DNA of 64,000 nt, taken from Chloroflexota bacterium (GTDB lineage Bacteria; Chloroflexota; Anaerolineae; Anaerolineales; UBA11579). Below the pieces are notes generated by a model. That model was not told where the DNA came from and did not search any database. It saw only the letters and a program-made list of their open reading frames with translations. Of this stretch, positions 51,971 to 60,365 are shown piece after piece. Positions within the stretch are counted from its first letter, which is position 1, and each line of letters begins with the position of its first letter. Position numbers and translations under genes: made by a program. Location: NCBI GenBank assembly GCA_013112575.1, contig JABFGG010000002.1, positions 248,001-312,000 on the forward strand, read 5' to 3'.

Positions 51971-52719
51971 TCGTTTTCCTCCCAGGCAACCCAATCCCCA
52001 TTGGCATTCATTACGCTCGCCTGACCATCATCATCCCATTGGATGAAGCGGTTCTCACGAGCCATGATCGAAGCGCGCGTGCGAGCGATCTTTTCGTCGG
52101 TCGTGCTGGTGTTTAAACCCCAGGCGGCATAGATCTGTCCGTTAGTGCGACTGATTGTGCGCTTGTCACGGAAACCCAGCTTGGCCGCGATCTGTTCGTT
52201 GGTCATACCCTGTGCCAGCATATCCGCTACCTGGCGCTCGTTGGGTTCCAATAATTCTAAAGGGGAGTTTTCATCCTTTAGGCGCACCTCGTGTACGCGC
52301 GCTTCGATCTCTGGGTCGATGAAGCTGCGTCCGGAGGCGGCGTCTTTCAGCAAGGGCAGGATCATTTCGGGCAAAAGGTGGTTGGATTTACGTACGTAAG
52401 CATAGTGACTTAGGATGCCTGAGCGGCGGAAATCGCGGTAATAGGCATCATCATCTTGAATGGAATAGAACACCACTGGCATCCGTGGGAATTCGCGTCG
52501 TATCTCGACGGCTGCTTCGATGCCATTCATTTCACCCAGGAGTTGCACGTCCATCAGGATTACGTCCGGAGGTGCGTCCAGGCACAGGGCAAAGGCTTCT
52601 TCGCCACTATCACAAGCCGCGATGATATTGATTCCATCGTTTTCGCCAAGCCCTGACTCAAGAGCTTTGCGTAAGCGCTGGTTGTCTTCCACGATGAGGG
52701 TTTTCAAAGTTTCGGTCAT
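51967..52719 (-). CDS. Response regulator with HTH output domain
   Basis: A 250-residue regulator. The receiver has acidic Glu11/Asp12, phospho-acceptor Asp57 (VILMDVQLL), Ser86 and Lys111. The output is a LuxR-type HTH (LLEPNERQVADMLAQGMTNE, QIAAKLGF, RTISRTNGQIYAAWGL). A short tail of about 30 residues follows. It sits between a small membrane protein and its kinase with 4-base overlaps on both sides. Confidence 0.93.
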   Translation of the reverse strand: MTETLKTLIVEDNQRLRKALESGLGENDGINIIAACDSGEEAFALCLDAPPDVILMDVQLLGEMNGIEAAVEIRREFPRMPVVFYSIQDDDAYYRDFRRSGILSHYAYVRKSNHLLPEMILPLLKDAASGRSFIDPEIEARVHEVRLKDENSPLELLEPNERQVADMLAQGMTNEQIAAKLGFRDKRTISRTNGQIYAAWGLNTSTTDEKIARTRASIMARENRFIQWDDDGQASVMNANGDWVAWEENE

Positions 52720-52928
52720 AGTAGTTTGAATATCGCCAGAAAGAATATTGCTGCTGTTCCTATAGTGATGGTTATGCCAAGCGGCATCAACAGGTTAGCG
52801 ATGGGGCGGTGGTGTGAGGGTATCAGCATGCCAAGAAATGTGATTAACAGTCCAAGCGGTATTCCCGGAGCCAGTGGCATCAGCCACCTCCTCTGCCCTG
52901 TGGGGCATTCGCCTTGAGTGTCGCTCAT
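52716..52928 (-). CDS. Small membrane protein in two-component operon
   Basis: A 70-residue protein from ATG 52928 (MSDTQGECPTGQRRW) with two hydrophobic helices (IPLGLLITFLGMLIP, ITITIGTAAIFFLAIF). A GTG at 52949 gives a 77-residue alternative. The stop overlaps the response regulator start by 4 bases (ATGA). It could be an accessory of the sensor kinase, but no family was recognised. Confidence 0.65.
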   Translation of the reverse strand: MSDTQGECPTGQRRWLMPLAPGIPLGLLITFLGMLIPSHHRPIANLLMPLGITITIGTAAIFFLAIFKLL

Positions 52929-52943
52929 GCCCCTGATTCTCTC

Positions 52944-53024
52944 AAGCACCCGGGTGCTTAATTCCTGGACTTTGTATCGTCGTTGCTCCTCCTACACATC
53001 CTTACAATCTAATAAATGATTATA
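52944..53024 (-). promoter_or_regulatory. Candidate promoter and perfect palindrome upstream of two-component operon
   Basis: Minus-strand TATAAT (53024-53019) lacks a clear -35. Between it and the operon start lies the perfect 16-base palindrome AAGCACCCGGGTGCTT (52944-52959), 16 bases before the ATG. It could be an operator or an RNA hairpin. Confidence 0.45.
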
Positions 53025-53046
53025 CGCGATTGGAACTGGTAAAAGT

Positions 53047-53913
53047 ATGAAGCCTAAAGACCGATTATCTGAGTATCGTAACTTTTTGCAGGACTTAGCA
53101 GATGAACAGAAAGACCCTGATCATGGTTTCTTTGGCCCGGATAGTATGGCCTGGCGTATCAACCGCGAAGGAGTTTTAGGGCTGGGTGCATTTCGAGCCT
53201 TACTGATGCAAATTGCCCACCCCAAGGTAGCCCAGGGCGTTGCCGACCATAGCAGCTATCGCACCCAGCCATTTAGCCGGGCCTACAACACTTTGAGTGC
53301 CCAACAGGTCATCGTTTTTGGCACCTGCGACCAGGCTATAGAAACCCTCGTGCGTATGTATGGCCGTCATTTGAGTGTGCGTGGCGAAGTGCCGCAAGAT
53401 GTCATTGGTACAGGAAGACACTACACAGGCACTGACGGTCATCTTTCGATGTGGGTTTTTGGCACCCTAATTGATACTGTTATCCGTACCCATTCCCTTC
53501 TTTTACAACCTCTGACCAACCATGAACAGGATACTTTCTATGAAGAGAGCAAATTATTTGCAGCCTTGATGGGCATTGACCGAGACCTCTTGCCTCCCAC
53601 AGTAGAAGATTTTAATCACTGGATGGGTACCACAGTCGCCAGTGATGAGATTAGCATTTCTCCAGCTGCACGCGATATTGCTGCCTCCTTGTTGCGTTTA
53701 CCCCTACCCATTTTCTGGCCCAGCAACTATGTGCTGGCTGCCGGCATGCTGCCCGATAAATTGCGTGAGCAATACGGATTGAAATGGAATCAGTCCACGG
53801 AAGTCTTGTTCGATCTGGGAGTAGTCTCGGTACGGGCTGTTGCGCGAATCACCCCATTACGTTTGCGTACTACGCCACCGTATTGGCGTGCGATGGCGCG
53901 TCTTCAACCTTAG
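53047..53913 (+). CDS. MpaB-type oxygenase domain protein (DUF2236)
   Basis: A 288-residue protein of the ER-bound oxygenase MpaB / latex-clearing-protein fold, a heme b-binding helical domain. Family blocks: AWRINREGVLGLGAFRALLM, QIAHPKVAQGVADHSSY, GRHYTGTDGHLSMWVFGTLI and the following HSLLLQPLTNHE. Members oxidise lipids or isoprenoids, or have no known substrate. It stands alone and is followed by a palindromic repeat. Confidence 0.85.
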   Translation: MKPKDRLSEYRNFLQDLADEQKDPDHGFFGPDSMAWRINREGVLGLGAFRALLMQIAHPKVAQGVADHSSYRTQPFSRAYNTLSAQQVIVFGTCDQAIETLVRMYGRHLSVRGEVPQDVIGTGRHYTGTDGHLSMWVFGTLIDTVIRTHSLLLQPLTNHEQDTFYEESKLFAALMGIDRDLLPPTVEDFNHWMGTTVASDEISISPAARDIAASLLRLPLPIFWPSNYVLAAGMLPDKLREQYGLKWNQSTEVLFDLGVVSVRAVARITPLRLRTTPPYWRAMARLQP

Positions 53914-53947
53914 AAAAAACTACTCAATTAGGGCTTTGAAGTTTTTG

Positions 53948-53976
53948 GTAGGGGCGGGTTTCAAAACCGCCCCTAC
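53948..53976. repeat. GTAGGGGCG-type palindromic repeat, copy 2
   Basis: GTAGGGGCGG and CCGCCCCTAC form perfect 10-base arms around a 9-base loop (GTTTCAAAA). It lies 35 bases after the MpaB-type gene and could also act as a terminator-like hairpin. Confidence 0.8.
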
Positions 53977-54035
53977 GCTTTGATTAACTTAGCCTTTCGA
54001 AGGTAGCAACATAGTAGAGTTCATCCGGGGGGAAT

Positions 54036-54728
54036 ATGTTACGATTCTCAAATATTCGTGAAAAATCATGCAACCCAATCACGTATATGCCGTATATAGG
54101 TGTAGAACGGTCTACTGAGGAGCCTGCATTGCAGACCAACGAAAACGAAGCCCTGTGGTTGGCCCAGGCCCAAGAAGGCGATGATGAAGCCTTTGCGAGC
54201 CTTGTAGAAGCCTACCAGGTGCCGGTTTACAACCTGTGTTACCGCATGTTGGGTAATGGCAACGATGCCGAGGATGCCGCGCAAGAAACTTTCATGCGCG
54301 CCTACAAGGCCATCAAACGCTATGATCCCAAGCGCAAATTCTCTACATGGTTGTTGAGCATCGCTTCCAATTACTGTATCGACCAGCATCGTCGTCGAAA
54401 ATTGCCGACCTTTTCGATTGAGGACACGCCTACTGGTGATGTCCCCGAAAAAGCGATCAGCATGGACGATCGGCTGGCGCTGGGCGAGGAACGCTCGCAG
54501 GTTCAAGACCTTCTAAAAAACTTATCAGAAAAAGATAGGGCCGCGCTGATCATGCGTTATTGGTATGACTATTCGTATGAAGAGATCGCCGAATCCCTAT
54601 CACTGACTGTCAGTGCTGTAAAAAGCCGTCTACATCGCTCCCGCCGAGAACTGGCTGGCGAGTGGACGGAACTTCAAAGCCAAACGCTGGCAGCAGAAAG
54701 GACACATCATGGATCACCCGCTTTTTGA
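54036..54728 (+). CDS. ECF RNA polymerase sigma factor, module 1
   Basis: Alternative sigma factor of 230 residues. Region 2 is at about 55-115 (FASLVEAYQVPVYNLCYRML, DAEDAAQETFMRAYKAI, FSTWLLSIASNYCIDQHRRR) and region 4 at about 160-215 (EKDRAALIMRYWYDYSYEEI, SAVKSRLHRSRREL). The ATG at 54036 follows GGGGGGAA; a second ATG at 54090 lacks a ribosome site. It overlaps the next gene by 20 bases, so they are coupled. Confidence 0.93.
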   Translation: MLRFSNIREKSCNPITYMPYIGVERSTEEPALQTNENEALWLAQAQEGDDEAFASLVEAYQVPVYNLCYRMLGNGNDAEDAAQETFMRAYKAIKRYDPKRKFSTWLLSIASNYCIDQHRRRKLPTFSIEDTPTGDVPEKAISMDDRLALGEERSQVQDLLKNLSEKDRAALIMRYWYDYSYEEIAESLSLTVSAVKSRLHRSRRELAGEWTELQSQTLAAERTHHGSPAF

Positions 54729-55197
54729 AGACCGCATGCATGATGACGACAATTTGCCTGAAGAGCTACAGGCCGCCTGGGAACAGGTAGTCGCCGACAT
54801 CCAGCTTGCTGGTATGGCCGCGCCTGCCCCCGGCTTTAGCGACCGCTTCCGAGTACGCGTGGCTGAACAGCGTGCCCGTGAAGAGCGCCGCCAGGCCTGG
54901 TGGTTTTTAGGCATCAACCTGTTTTTGGCCAGCCTGGTGCTGCTCGTCCTGGGCCTGCGCATTGTTCCCACCTTGCCGGCGCCTTCGGCCTTGCTGGTTT
55001 CCTGGGTTGGAACCTTCACACAGATCATTACCTGGTTCGAAGTATTGATCTCTGTTGGTGGCTCTTTGTTGAAGACCCTCCCCGGCCTTGTGCCCCCCTC
55101 ATGGTGGGCTTCCATCCTGGCTGCTTCGATTGGCCTAGCGATCTTATGGATTGCAACATTACGACAATACACGCTGCCGCAAGGAGCACAGGCATGA
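54709..55197 (+). CDS. Putative membrane anti-sigma factor, module 1
   Basis: A 162-residue protein with a cytoplasmic N-terminal helix region (about 1-65) and two or three membrane helices (WWFLGINLFLASLVLLVLGL, ISVGGSLLKTLPGLVP, WWASILAASIGLAILWIATL). Its position right after and overlapping an ECF sigma gene suggests anti-sigma function. No HxxxCxxC zinc motif is present. Overlaps the next gene by 4 bases. Confidence 0.65.
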   Translation: MDHPLFEDRMHDDDNLPEELQAAWEQVVADIQLAGMAAPAPGFSDRFRVRVAEQRAREERRQAWWFLGINLFLASLVLLVLGLRIVPTLPAPSALLVSWVGTFTQIITWFEVLISVGGSLLKTLPGLVPPSWWASILAASIGLAILWIATLRQYTLPQGAQA

Positions 55198-56318
55198 GAA
55201 CATTCCGCTTTTTTCCATTGATTATATTACTAACATTTGCTTTGGGCTTTGCCCAGCCCGCATATGCTGCGCCCCCGAGTGTTCCCGGATTGAATGACGA
55301 GGTATGCTTTGGAGGCACTCAGACGGTTCGTGAAGGCTCGGAGGTCAATGGCAGCCTGGTTTCATTTGGTTGTGTGGTCGTCGTTGAGGATGGTGCCGTC
55401 GTTAATGGTGATGTGGTTGCCTTTGGCGGCTCAGTGGATATTAATGGTGAGATTACCAGCGATTTGGTTGCTATGGGAGCTGCGGTTACTTTAGACGAAA
55501 ATGCCCTCATTTTGGGTGATTTGGTTGCTCCTGGCTCTTCTATCTTTAGGCAGGGTGGTTCAGAAGTTGAAGGGCAAACGATTACCGAGTCTGGTACAGA
55601 TGGAATCAATATTCCCGATATCCCCGCTATTCCGGATATCCCTGACATCACTATAGTCCCACCAGCCCAACCCCAGAGCTTCTTTGAACGCAACGCAAAT
55701 ATTGCTGTTCAGCAAATCACAAATGTTTTGCTACGCCTCTTCCAGACTTTTGCTTTCTCTGCTTTGGCCGTGCTTTTAGTGATTTTTATCCCCAGGCATA
55801 CTGAACGAGTCGCCGATGCCATCGTTGCGCAGCCAATAATTACTGGCGGAATTGGTTTCCTGACTGTCATTATTGCTCCCATTATTTTGGTTGTCTTGAC
55901 CATATTGACTTTCTTGATACTATCAATACCTGCCGCTTTTGGAGCTTTGCTCCTTGTGATAGGCGGAACCTTTGGTTGGATCGCAATGGGGTTCGAGGTG
56001 GGGCAGAGATTGGAAGATGCCATGAATCAAAATTGGTCGCCTCCAATCCAGGCTGGCGTTGGAACCTTTTTCCTTACCCTTGGTGTGGCAGCTATCGGGA
56101 TATTTTGGTGGCCATTTGGTGCTGTGGCCTTTATTTTTGTGAGTTCTATTGGCTTGGGGGCCGTTATCATGACGCGCTTAGGCACACGTGAATACTTGGG
56201 ACCAGCTCCTGTTGCAGTCACCGAAGATGTTGATCCTGAACCCGATCCAGAACCTGAGGCCAAGCCCAAACCCAAGCCTAAGCGCCGCACTACCCGCAAA
56301 AAAGCTGAAAAGAAATAA
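55194..56318 (+). CDS. Exported bactofilin-like membrane protein
   Basis: A 374-residue protein with a cleavable signal (FFPLIILLTFALGFAQPAYA). A bactofilin/polymer-forming-like beta-solenoid stretch spans about 40-120, with repeated G-V-x-N/D-G units (VNGSLVSFGCVVVVEDGAVV, NGDVVAFGGSVDINGEITSD). Four or so membrane helices follow (about 180-330), then a Pro/Lys/Glu-rich tail ending TTRKKAEKK. It is the third gene of the sigma module and may be its regulated output or envelope target. Confidence 0.78.
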   Translation: MRTFRFFPLIILLTFALGFAQPAYAAPPSVPGLNDEVCFGGTQTVREGSEVNGSLVSFGCVVVVEDGAVVNGDVVAFGGSVDINGEITSDLVAMGAAVTLDENALILGDLVAPGSSIFRQGGSEVEGQTITESGTDGINIPDIPAIPDIPDITIVPPAQPQSFFERNANIAVQQITNVLLRLFQTFAFSALAVLLVIFIPRHTERVADAIVAQPIITGGIGFLTVIIAPIILVVLTILTFLILSIPAAFGALLLVIGGTFGWIAMGFEVGQRLEDAMNQNWSPPIQAGVGTFFLTLGVAAIGIFWWPFGAVAFIFVSSIGLGAVIMTRLGTREYLGPAPVAVTEDVDPEPDPEPEAKPKPKPKRRTTRKKAEKK

Positions 56319-56335
56319 CCCCCTTCACTGAAAAT

Positions 56336-56368
56336 AAAAGGCCCTGAGTTAACCTCAGGGCCTTTTTT
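56336..56368 (+). terminator. Rho-independent terminator of sigma module 1
   Basis: GGCCCTGAG / CTCAGGGCC with a TTAAC loop, followed by six T and preceded by A-run; 18 bases after the stop at 56318. Confidence 0.92.
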
Positions 56369-56503
56369 CTTGTTATCGTAGCGTGATATACTCCCTGCGC
56401 TGTCGGCCCAGCCCCTCAATTCAATTTCTTCTTAATAAAACCGTCAGCACAACTATTCAGCACGGGCGGGGTTCTTTGTTGTAACCCTGCCGGTAAGGTA
56501 TGT

Positions 56504-57088
56504 ATGTTCACTGAACTTTCCGACGAAGAGGTACTTGCCCAGGCCGCGCAGGGGGACAAAGCAGCCTTTGGCGAATTGTATGACCGCTACGTTGGCCGCA
56601 TTTACAACTACATATACTATCGCACCGGCAACCAGCACGACGCCGAGGATCTAACCGCTCGCGTTTTCACCCGGGCCATGCGCCACATCACCAATTACAA
56701 AGACCGGGGCGTGCCATTCTCAGCATGGCTATACCGTATTGCTCACAATCTGGTGGCCAATTGGCATCGCGATAACAGTCGCCGTCAGGAAGTCACTCTT
56801 GAAGATGGTATCCGTATCACTGCCGATAGTGAGCATCCGGAAACCACCCTGGTGCGTACAGAACAACAGGAAGCTCTGTTGCATCTGATTCGCGACCTGC
56901 CTGAGGACCGTCAACAGTTGTTGATCCTCAAGTTTGTGGAGCATATGTCGAATGCAGAGATCGGCAGCATCATGGGCCGCACCGAAGGTGCCGTCAAGAG
57001 TTTGTACCACCGCACACTGATGGCCTTACGCGATCAGGTTGGTGATGATATTGAACAGTTTGGCAAGGATGCCCAGGCTGGTGAATAG
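56504..57088 (+). CDS. ECF RNA polymerase sigma factor, module 2
   Basis: A 194-residue alternative sigma factor. Region 2 (about 18-85: FGELYDRYVGRIYNYIYYRT, DAEDLTARVFTRAM, FSAWLYRIAHNLVANWHRDN) and region 4 (about 125-180: LPEDRQQLLILKFVEHMSNA, EIGSIMGRTEGAVKSLYHR) are complete. It is followed 25 bases later by a small membrane protein. It is clearly different from the module 1 sigma and not a recent duplicate. Confidence 0.93.
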   Translation: MFTELSDEEVLAQAAQGDKAAFGELYDRYVGRIYNYIYYRTGNQHDAEDLTARVFTRAMRHITNYKDRGVPFSAWLYRIAHNLVANWHRDNSRRQEVTLEDGIRITADSEHPETTLVRTEQQEALLHLIRDLPEDRQQLLILKFVEHMSNAEIGSIMGRTEGAVKSLYHRTLMALRDQVGDDIEQFGKDAQAGE

Positions 57089-57113
57089 TGTTGGAGCTTT
57101 TTGAGGATCTGCC

Positions 57114-57446
57114 ATGAAATTTCGATGGCCCTGGCAAAAACGAACTGAAGAAGATGAGTTGGCCTCTCTGGATGCTATGCTTGATTCTGCTTTTCAACCC
57201 GTCTCGCCAAGCAACGATTTTTTGACCGGACTGCGCGAGACTCTCATCGCTGGCGAACAGAAAGTATTGGGCCTGAGCCGCCGCACATTTCAGCAATTGT
57301 TACTTGTCTTGGGTGCTATCGCGAGTGGGGTACTGTTGATCTTTACTGGCATCCGCACGATATTGAATATTATTGGGGCCTTTGGCCGCTTGCGCAAACC
57401 GCGTGGTGAGCAAGACCCTCCTTCCGAAACTGTCTCCGAATCATAA
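57114..57446 (+). CDS. Small membrane protein after ECF sigma, module 2
   Basis: A 110-residue protein with a basic start (MKFRWPWQKRTEEDELASLD), an amphipathic helix, and one membrane helix (QLLLVLGAIASGVLLIFTGI). It resembles an anti-sigma factor by position and layout but has no recognised domain or zinc motif. GAGGAT precedes the ATG. Confidence 0.68.
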   Translation: MKFRWPWQKRTEEDELASLDAMLDSAFQPVSPSNDFLTGLRETLIAGEQKVLGLSRRTFQQLLLVLGAIASGVLLIFTGIRTILNIIGAFGRLRKPRGEQDPPSETVSES

Positions 57447-57474
57447 AACTTCCCATGTAGGAGGTTTTATTTTT
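57445..57474 (+). terminator. Rho-independent terminator of sigma module 2
   Basis: AAAACTTCC / GGAGGTTTT stem (one G-U pair) with a 6-base loop, followed by ATTTTT. The stem begins inside the stop region of the membrane protein gene. Confidence 0.82.
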
Positions 57475-57488
57475 AATGGAGGGATAGT

Positions 57489-57842
57489 TTATTCTTTCAA
57501 ATCACCTAATAATTCATGCACCAGCCATTCTGCCTCATCGATCAGATCCACATCTTTGAGCGGCCAGTAGGAATCCCCATCTAGCGAGTCCTTAACTTTG
57601 CGCTGCACCAGATGGTCTAACACGGCCTGCATCTTGGGTTCGTGTTTAGCGTTCTCGCGAAAGTGCTTGATATATTCAAAAGCGCTGGGTGTTTCCAGAT
57701 CAACGTTATCATTTAGCAAGTACTGCTGAATAGCCCAGCCGGAAGCCCGGCGGGCGCACACACGTGCCAGACCCTCATTGCCGTGCTTACGTGCTTCACG
57801 GGCCATGGCCAGTTCTCGAATCAATCTCTCTTTCCAGTCCAT
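57489..57842 (-). CDS. Conserved helical protein of unknown function
   Basis: A 117-residue all-helical cytosolic protein: MDWKERLIRELAMAREARKH, NEGLARVCARRASGWAIQQYL, then EAEWLVHELLGDLKE at the end. The ARVCARRASGWAI helix gives a HEPN-like impression, without a clear RxxxxH motif, so I leave it unassigned. It is read from an extended -10 only 8 bases before the ATG, i.e. apparently leaderless, and is divergent from the tetR-like gene. Confidence 0.78.
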   Translation of the reverse strand: MDWKERLIRELAMAREARKHGNEGLARVCARRASGWAIQQYLLNDNVDLETPSAFEYIKHFRENAKHEPKMQAVLDHLVQRKVKDSLDGDSYWPLKDVDLIDEAEWLVHELLGDLKE

Positions 57843-57850
57843 AACTGGGG

Positions 57851-57859
57851 ATTATATCA
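57851..57859 (-). promoter_or_regulatory. Leaderless-type extended -10 for the 117-residue gene
   Basis: Minus-strand TGATATAAT (57859-57851) ends 8 bases before the ATG at 57842. No Shine-Dalgarno is visible. Confidence 0.6.
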
Positions 57860-57903
57860 ATAGCCTAAAACATAAGCGTTTTGTTAATTCGCTTGCGAGT
57901 ACA

Positions 57904-57962
57904 TTGACTGCTGTGCCAATGAGCAATATCATAAGCGGGTTACTTACCAAACGTTCAGTAAG
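57904..57962 (+). promoter_or_regulatory. Promoter and TetR-type operator of the ABC exporter operon
   Basis: TTGACT (57904-57909), exactly 17 bases, TATCAT (57927-57932). Ten bases on, CTTACCAAACGTTCAGTAAG (57943-57962) is a 20-base near-palindrome (8 of 10 pairs match) covering the expected transcript start. This is a textbook position for autorepression by the TetR-family protein encoded 8 bases downstream. Confidence 0.75.
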
Positions 57963-57969
57963 AGGTTAT

Positions 57970-58560
57970 ATGAACACACGCACAGCAAGCATTGGTCGTG
58001 AAGGCATCCTGGAAGTTGCAGAAACTTTATTCATGGAACGCGGCTATCAAGCCGTTTCTATCCGTGACATCGCCCAGGCCTGTGGGGTGACCAACGCTGC
58101 ACTTTATTATCATTTTCCCAACAAGGTAGCCTTATTTCGTGAGGTTCTTGATCAGCACGCAACGCGCCTAAGCAACCAGATGCGCGCTGCAGGTAAGGAG
58201 CAGGATGACCACAAGTCTCAACTGGTGGCCATGTTGAGCGAATATGCTCATCTCGCATCCGGACCGCGCTCGGCCATGTTCTCGTTGCGCCGTGAGGCCA
58301 AGGACCTTGATCGAAAAGAAATGCATGCGCAGGGCAAACAATTGATGCTCAGTATGCTGGCTCCCCTTGAAGAAGTTTTTGAAGATGCTATTGAGCTTGG
58401 TGAACTTGAGTCGCTGGGTAAGGACACTTCACCAGCAGCTTTGCTTACCGGTATGTTGCACGCTTTGATGATGCATCGTAAAGCTTGTGACTTTGATACA
58501 CTTTCGGAGGAAGATTTAAAAATGACAGTTGACATTTTGTGGAAGGGGATGCAATCATGA
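57970..58560 (+). CDS. TetR/AcrR-family repressor
   Basis: A 196-residue regulator from ATG 57970 (MNTRTASIGREGIL) with AAGAGG upstream; the longer frame to 57778 covers the promoter and operator. The HTH is at about 15-60 (ETLFMERGYQAVSIRDIAQ, CGVTNAALYYHFPNKVALF). The C-terminal ligand domain is helical and divergent. It overlaps the first ABC gene (ATGA), so it and both exporter genes form one operon. Confidence 0.93.
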   Translation: MNTRTASIGREGILEVAETLFMERGYQAVSIRDIAQACGVTNAALYYHFPNKVALFREVLDQHATRLSNQMRAAGKEQDDHKSQLVAMLSEYAHLASGPRSAMFSLRREAKDLDRKEMHAQGKQLMLSMLAPLEEVFEDAIELGELESLGKDTSPAALLTGMLHALMMHRKACDFDTLSEEDLKMTVDILWKGMQS

Positions 58561-60365
58561 TGCGCGATCGCTCTGCCAATTCTGGTGGGAGGATGAATAC
58601 CCGCGATGTTTGGCGTTCTTTGGGGTTTCTGCGCAATTACCGCTGGACAACTCTTGGTGCTTTCTTCAGCCTTTTACTGGTCAATGTCGCCAATCTATTC
58701 GCTCCCCAATTACTCCGCACCTTGATCGATGATGGTATTAGTGCCCTTGATATGAGTGCCGTGTGGTTTGCCGCCGGTGGCTTGTTAGTCGTAGCTCTCG
58801 TGCGCGGTTTGTTCAATTTCTTGCAGGGCTATTGGTCAGAGGTTTCATCACAAGGTGTGGCTTTTGAACTGCGCAATGCTATCTTTGATAAGTTGCAGAC
58901 CCTTAGCTTTTCTTACCACGACCAGGCCCAAACCGGTAAGCTCATGACGCGCATGACCTCCGATGTGGAGCGCGTGCGCCAGTTTTCCGGGCAGGGGGTT
59001 GTGCAGCTCATCTCTGGCATCATTATGCTGTTTGGGACGGCAACGGTTTTATTGTTCATGAATTGGCGTTTGGCCCTGATTGTTTTAGCTGTCATTCCTC
59101 TGATTTTGATCATCTTTGCCTTGATGGTGCGTCAGGTTTTTCCTTTCTCCATGCGCGTGCAGCAGAAGCTGGCAGGCTTGAACAGCATCTTACAAGAGAA
59201 CCTGGCTGGTATGCGTGTAGTCAAAGCCTTTGCGCGAGAAGAATATGAGCTGGACCGCTACACAAAGCAGAATAAAGAACTGCTCGCAGAGAATATGAAT
59301 TTCGTGCAGCTGTTCACCACTTTCTTTCCCCTGATCTTTTTTGTGGTCAATCTCACCATGCTTGCCGTGGTGTGGGTGGGTGGTTTGCAAGTCATCAATA
59401 CGACCCTCACCTTGGGCGAATTGGTGGCCTTCACCAATTATCTGATGTTGCTCCTCATGCCGCTCTTCATGGTAGGTATGGTAGGTGCCTTGCTCTCACA
59501 GGCTGCTGCTTCTGCCGAACGTTTGTTTGAAGTCATCGATGCCGAATCAGAGGTCCAGGAGAAGGAAGGTGCCCTTGATTTACTTTCGCCCAAAGGTCAG
59601 GTGAGTTTCGCGGATGTGCACTTTCGTTATATTGGCGGCGAAGAAGATGTCATCAATGGCATTTCCTTTGAATCTCAGCCGGGCGAGACCATCGCCATTT
59701 TGGGCCAAACCGGCTCAGGTAAATCCACAATTATTAACCTCATCCCGCGCTTTTACGATGTTACCGGCGGCAAAGTTACCATTGATGGCGTCGATGTACG
59801 TGACCTGAAGCTGGATTCATTACGCTCACAGATCGGTATCGTTTTGCAGGAGAGCACCTTGTTCTCCGGCACTATCCGCGAGAACATCGCCTATGGCCGT
59901 CCCGAGTCCAGTCTGGATGACGTCGTCGCGGCCGCTAAGGCTGCTCAGGCCCATGAATTCATTCAAGAGTTGCCGGATGGTTATGACACACTTGTTGGTG
60001 AACGCGGCGTGGGCCTTTCTGGTGGCCAGAAGCAGCGCGTTGCGATTGCGCGTGCCCTGCTGATTGATCCCCAGGTCCTTATCTTGGATGATAGCACTTC
60101 TGCTGTAGATGCCGAAACGGAATACCTCATTCAGCAGGCTCTGGATGAACTGATGGCCAAACGCACCAGCTTTGTCATCGCCCAGCGCATCAGCACCGTA
60201 CGTGATGCGGACCAGATACTGTTGCTGGATGGTGGTGAACTGGTTGCACGTGGTACGCATGAAGAACTGTTGCGTACCAGCGAGCTATATATCGAGATCA
60301 TTGAAACCCAGTTTGGTGAGCGCTCAGAAACAACCGCTGTGGTTGAAAAGGAGTTGGCGCTATGA
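58557..60365 (+). CDS. ABC exporter half-transporter, degenerate Walker B
   Basis: A 602-residue type IV (exporter) ABC half-transporter: six membrane helices (about 30-320) then an ATPase domain. Walker A is LGQTGSGKST (about 382), signature LSGGQ (about 487) is intact, and Walker B ends ILDDST with Asp512 where the catalytic Glu should be. This is the degenerate partner of the next gene. I chose ATG 58557, which overlaps the repressor stop and has AGGGGA upstream. Confidence 0.94.
   Translation: MMRDRSANSGGRMNTRDVWRSLGFLRNYRWTTLGAFFSLLLVNVANLFAPQLLRTLIDDGISALDMSAVWFAAGGLLVVALVRGLFNFLQGYWSEVSSQGVAFELRNAIFDKLQTLSFSYHDQAQTGKLMTRMTSDVERVRQFSGQGVVQLISGIIMLFGTATVLLFMNWRLALIVLAVIPLILIIFALMVRQVFPFSMRVQQKLAGLNSILQENLAGMRVVKAFAREEYELDRYTKQNKELLAENMNFVQLFTTFFPLIFFVVNLTMLAVVWVGGLQVINTTLTLGELVAFTNYLMLLLMPLFMVGMVGALLSQAAASAERLFEVIDAESEVQEKEGALDLLSPKGQVSFADVHFRYIGGEEDVINGISFESQPGETIAILGQTGSGKSTIINLIPRFYDVTGGKVTIDGVDVRDLKLDSLRSQIGIVLQESTLFSGTIRENIAYGRPESSLDDVVAAAKAAQAHEFIQELPDGYDTLVGERGVGLSGGQKQRVAIARALLIDPQVLILDDSTSAVDAETEYLIQQALDELMAKRTSFVIAQRISTVRDADQILLLDGGELVARGTHEELLRTSELYIEIIETQFGERSETTAVVEKELAL

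Noticed and set aside
54709-57446. Zinc-type anti-sigma factors
   Set aside because: The two membrane proteins after the ECF sigmas lack the HxxxCxxC motif, so I keep the anti-sigma call tentative and based on position only.
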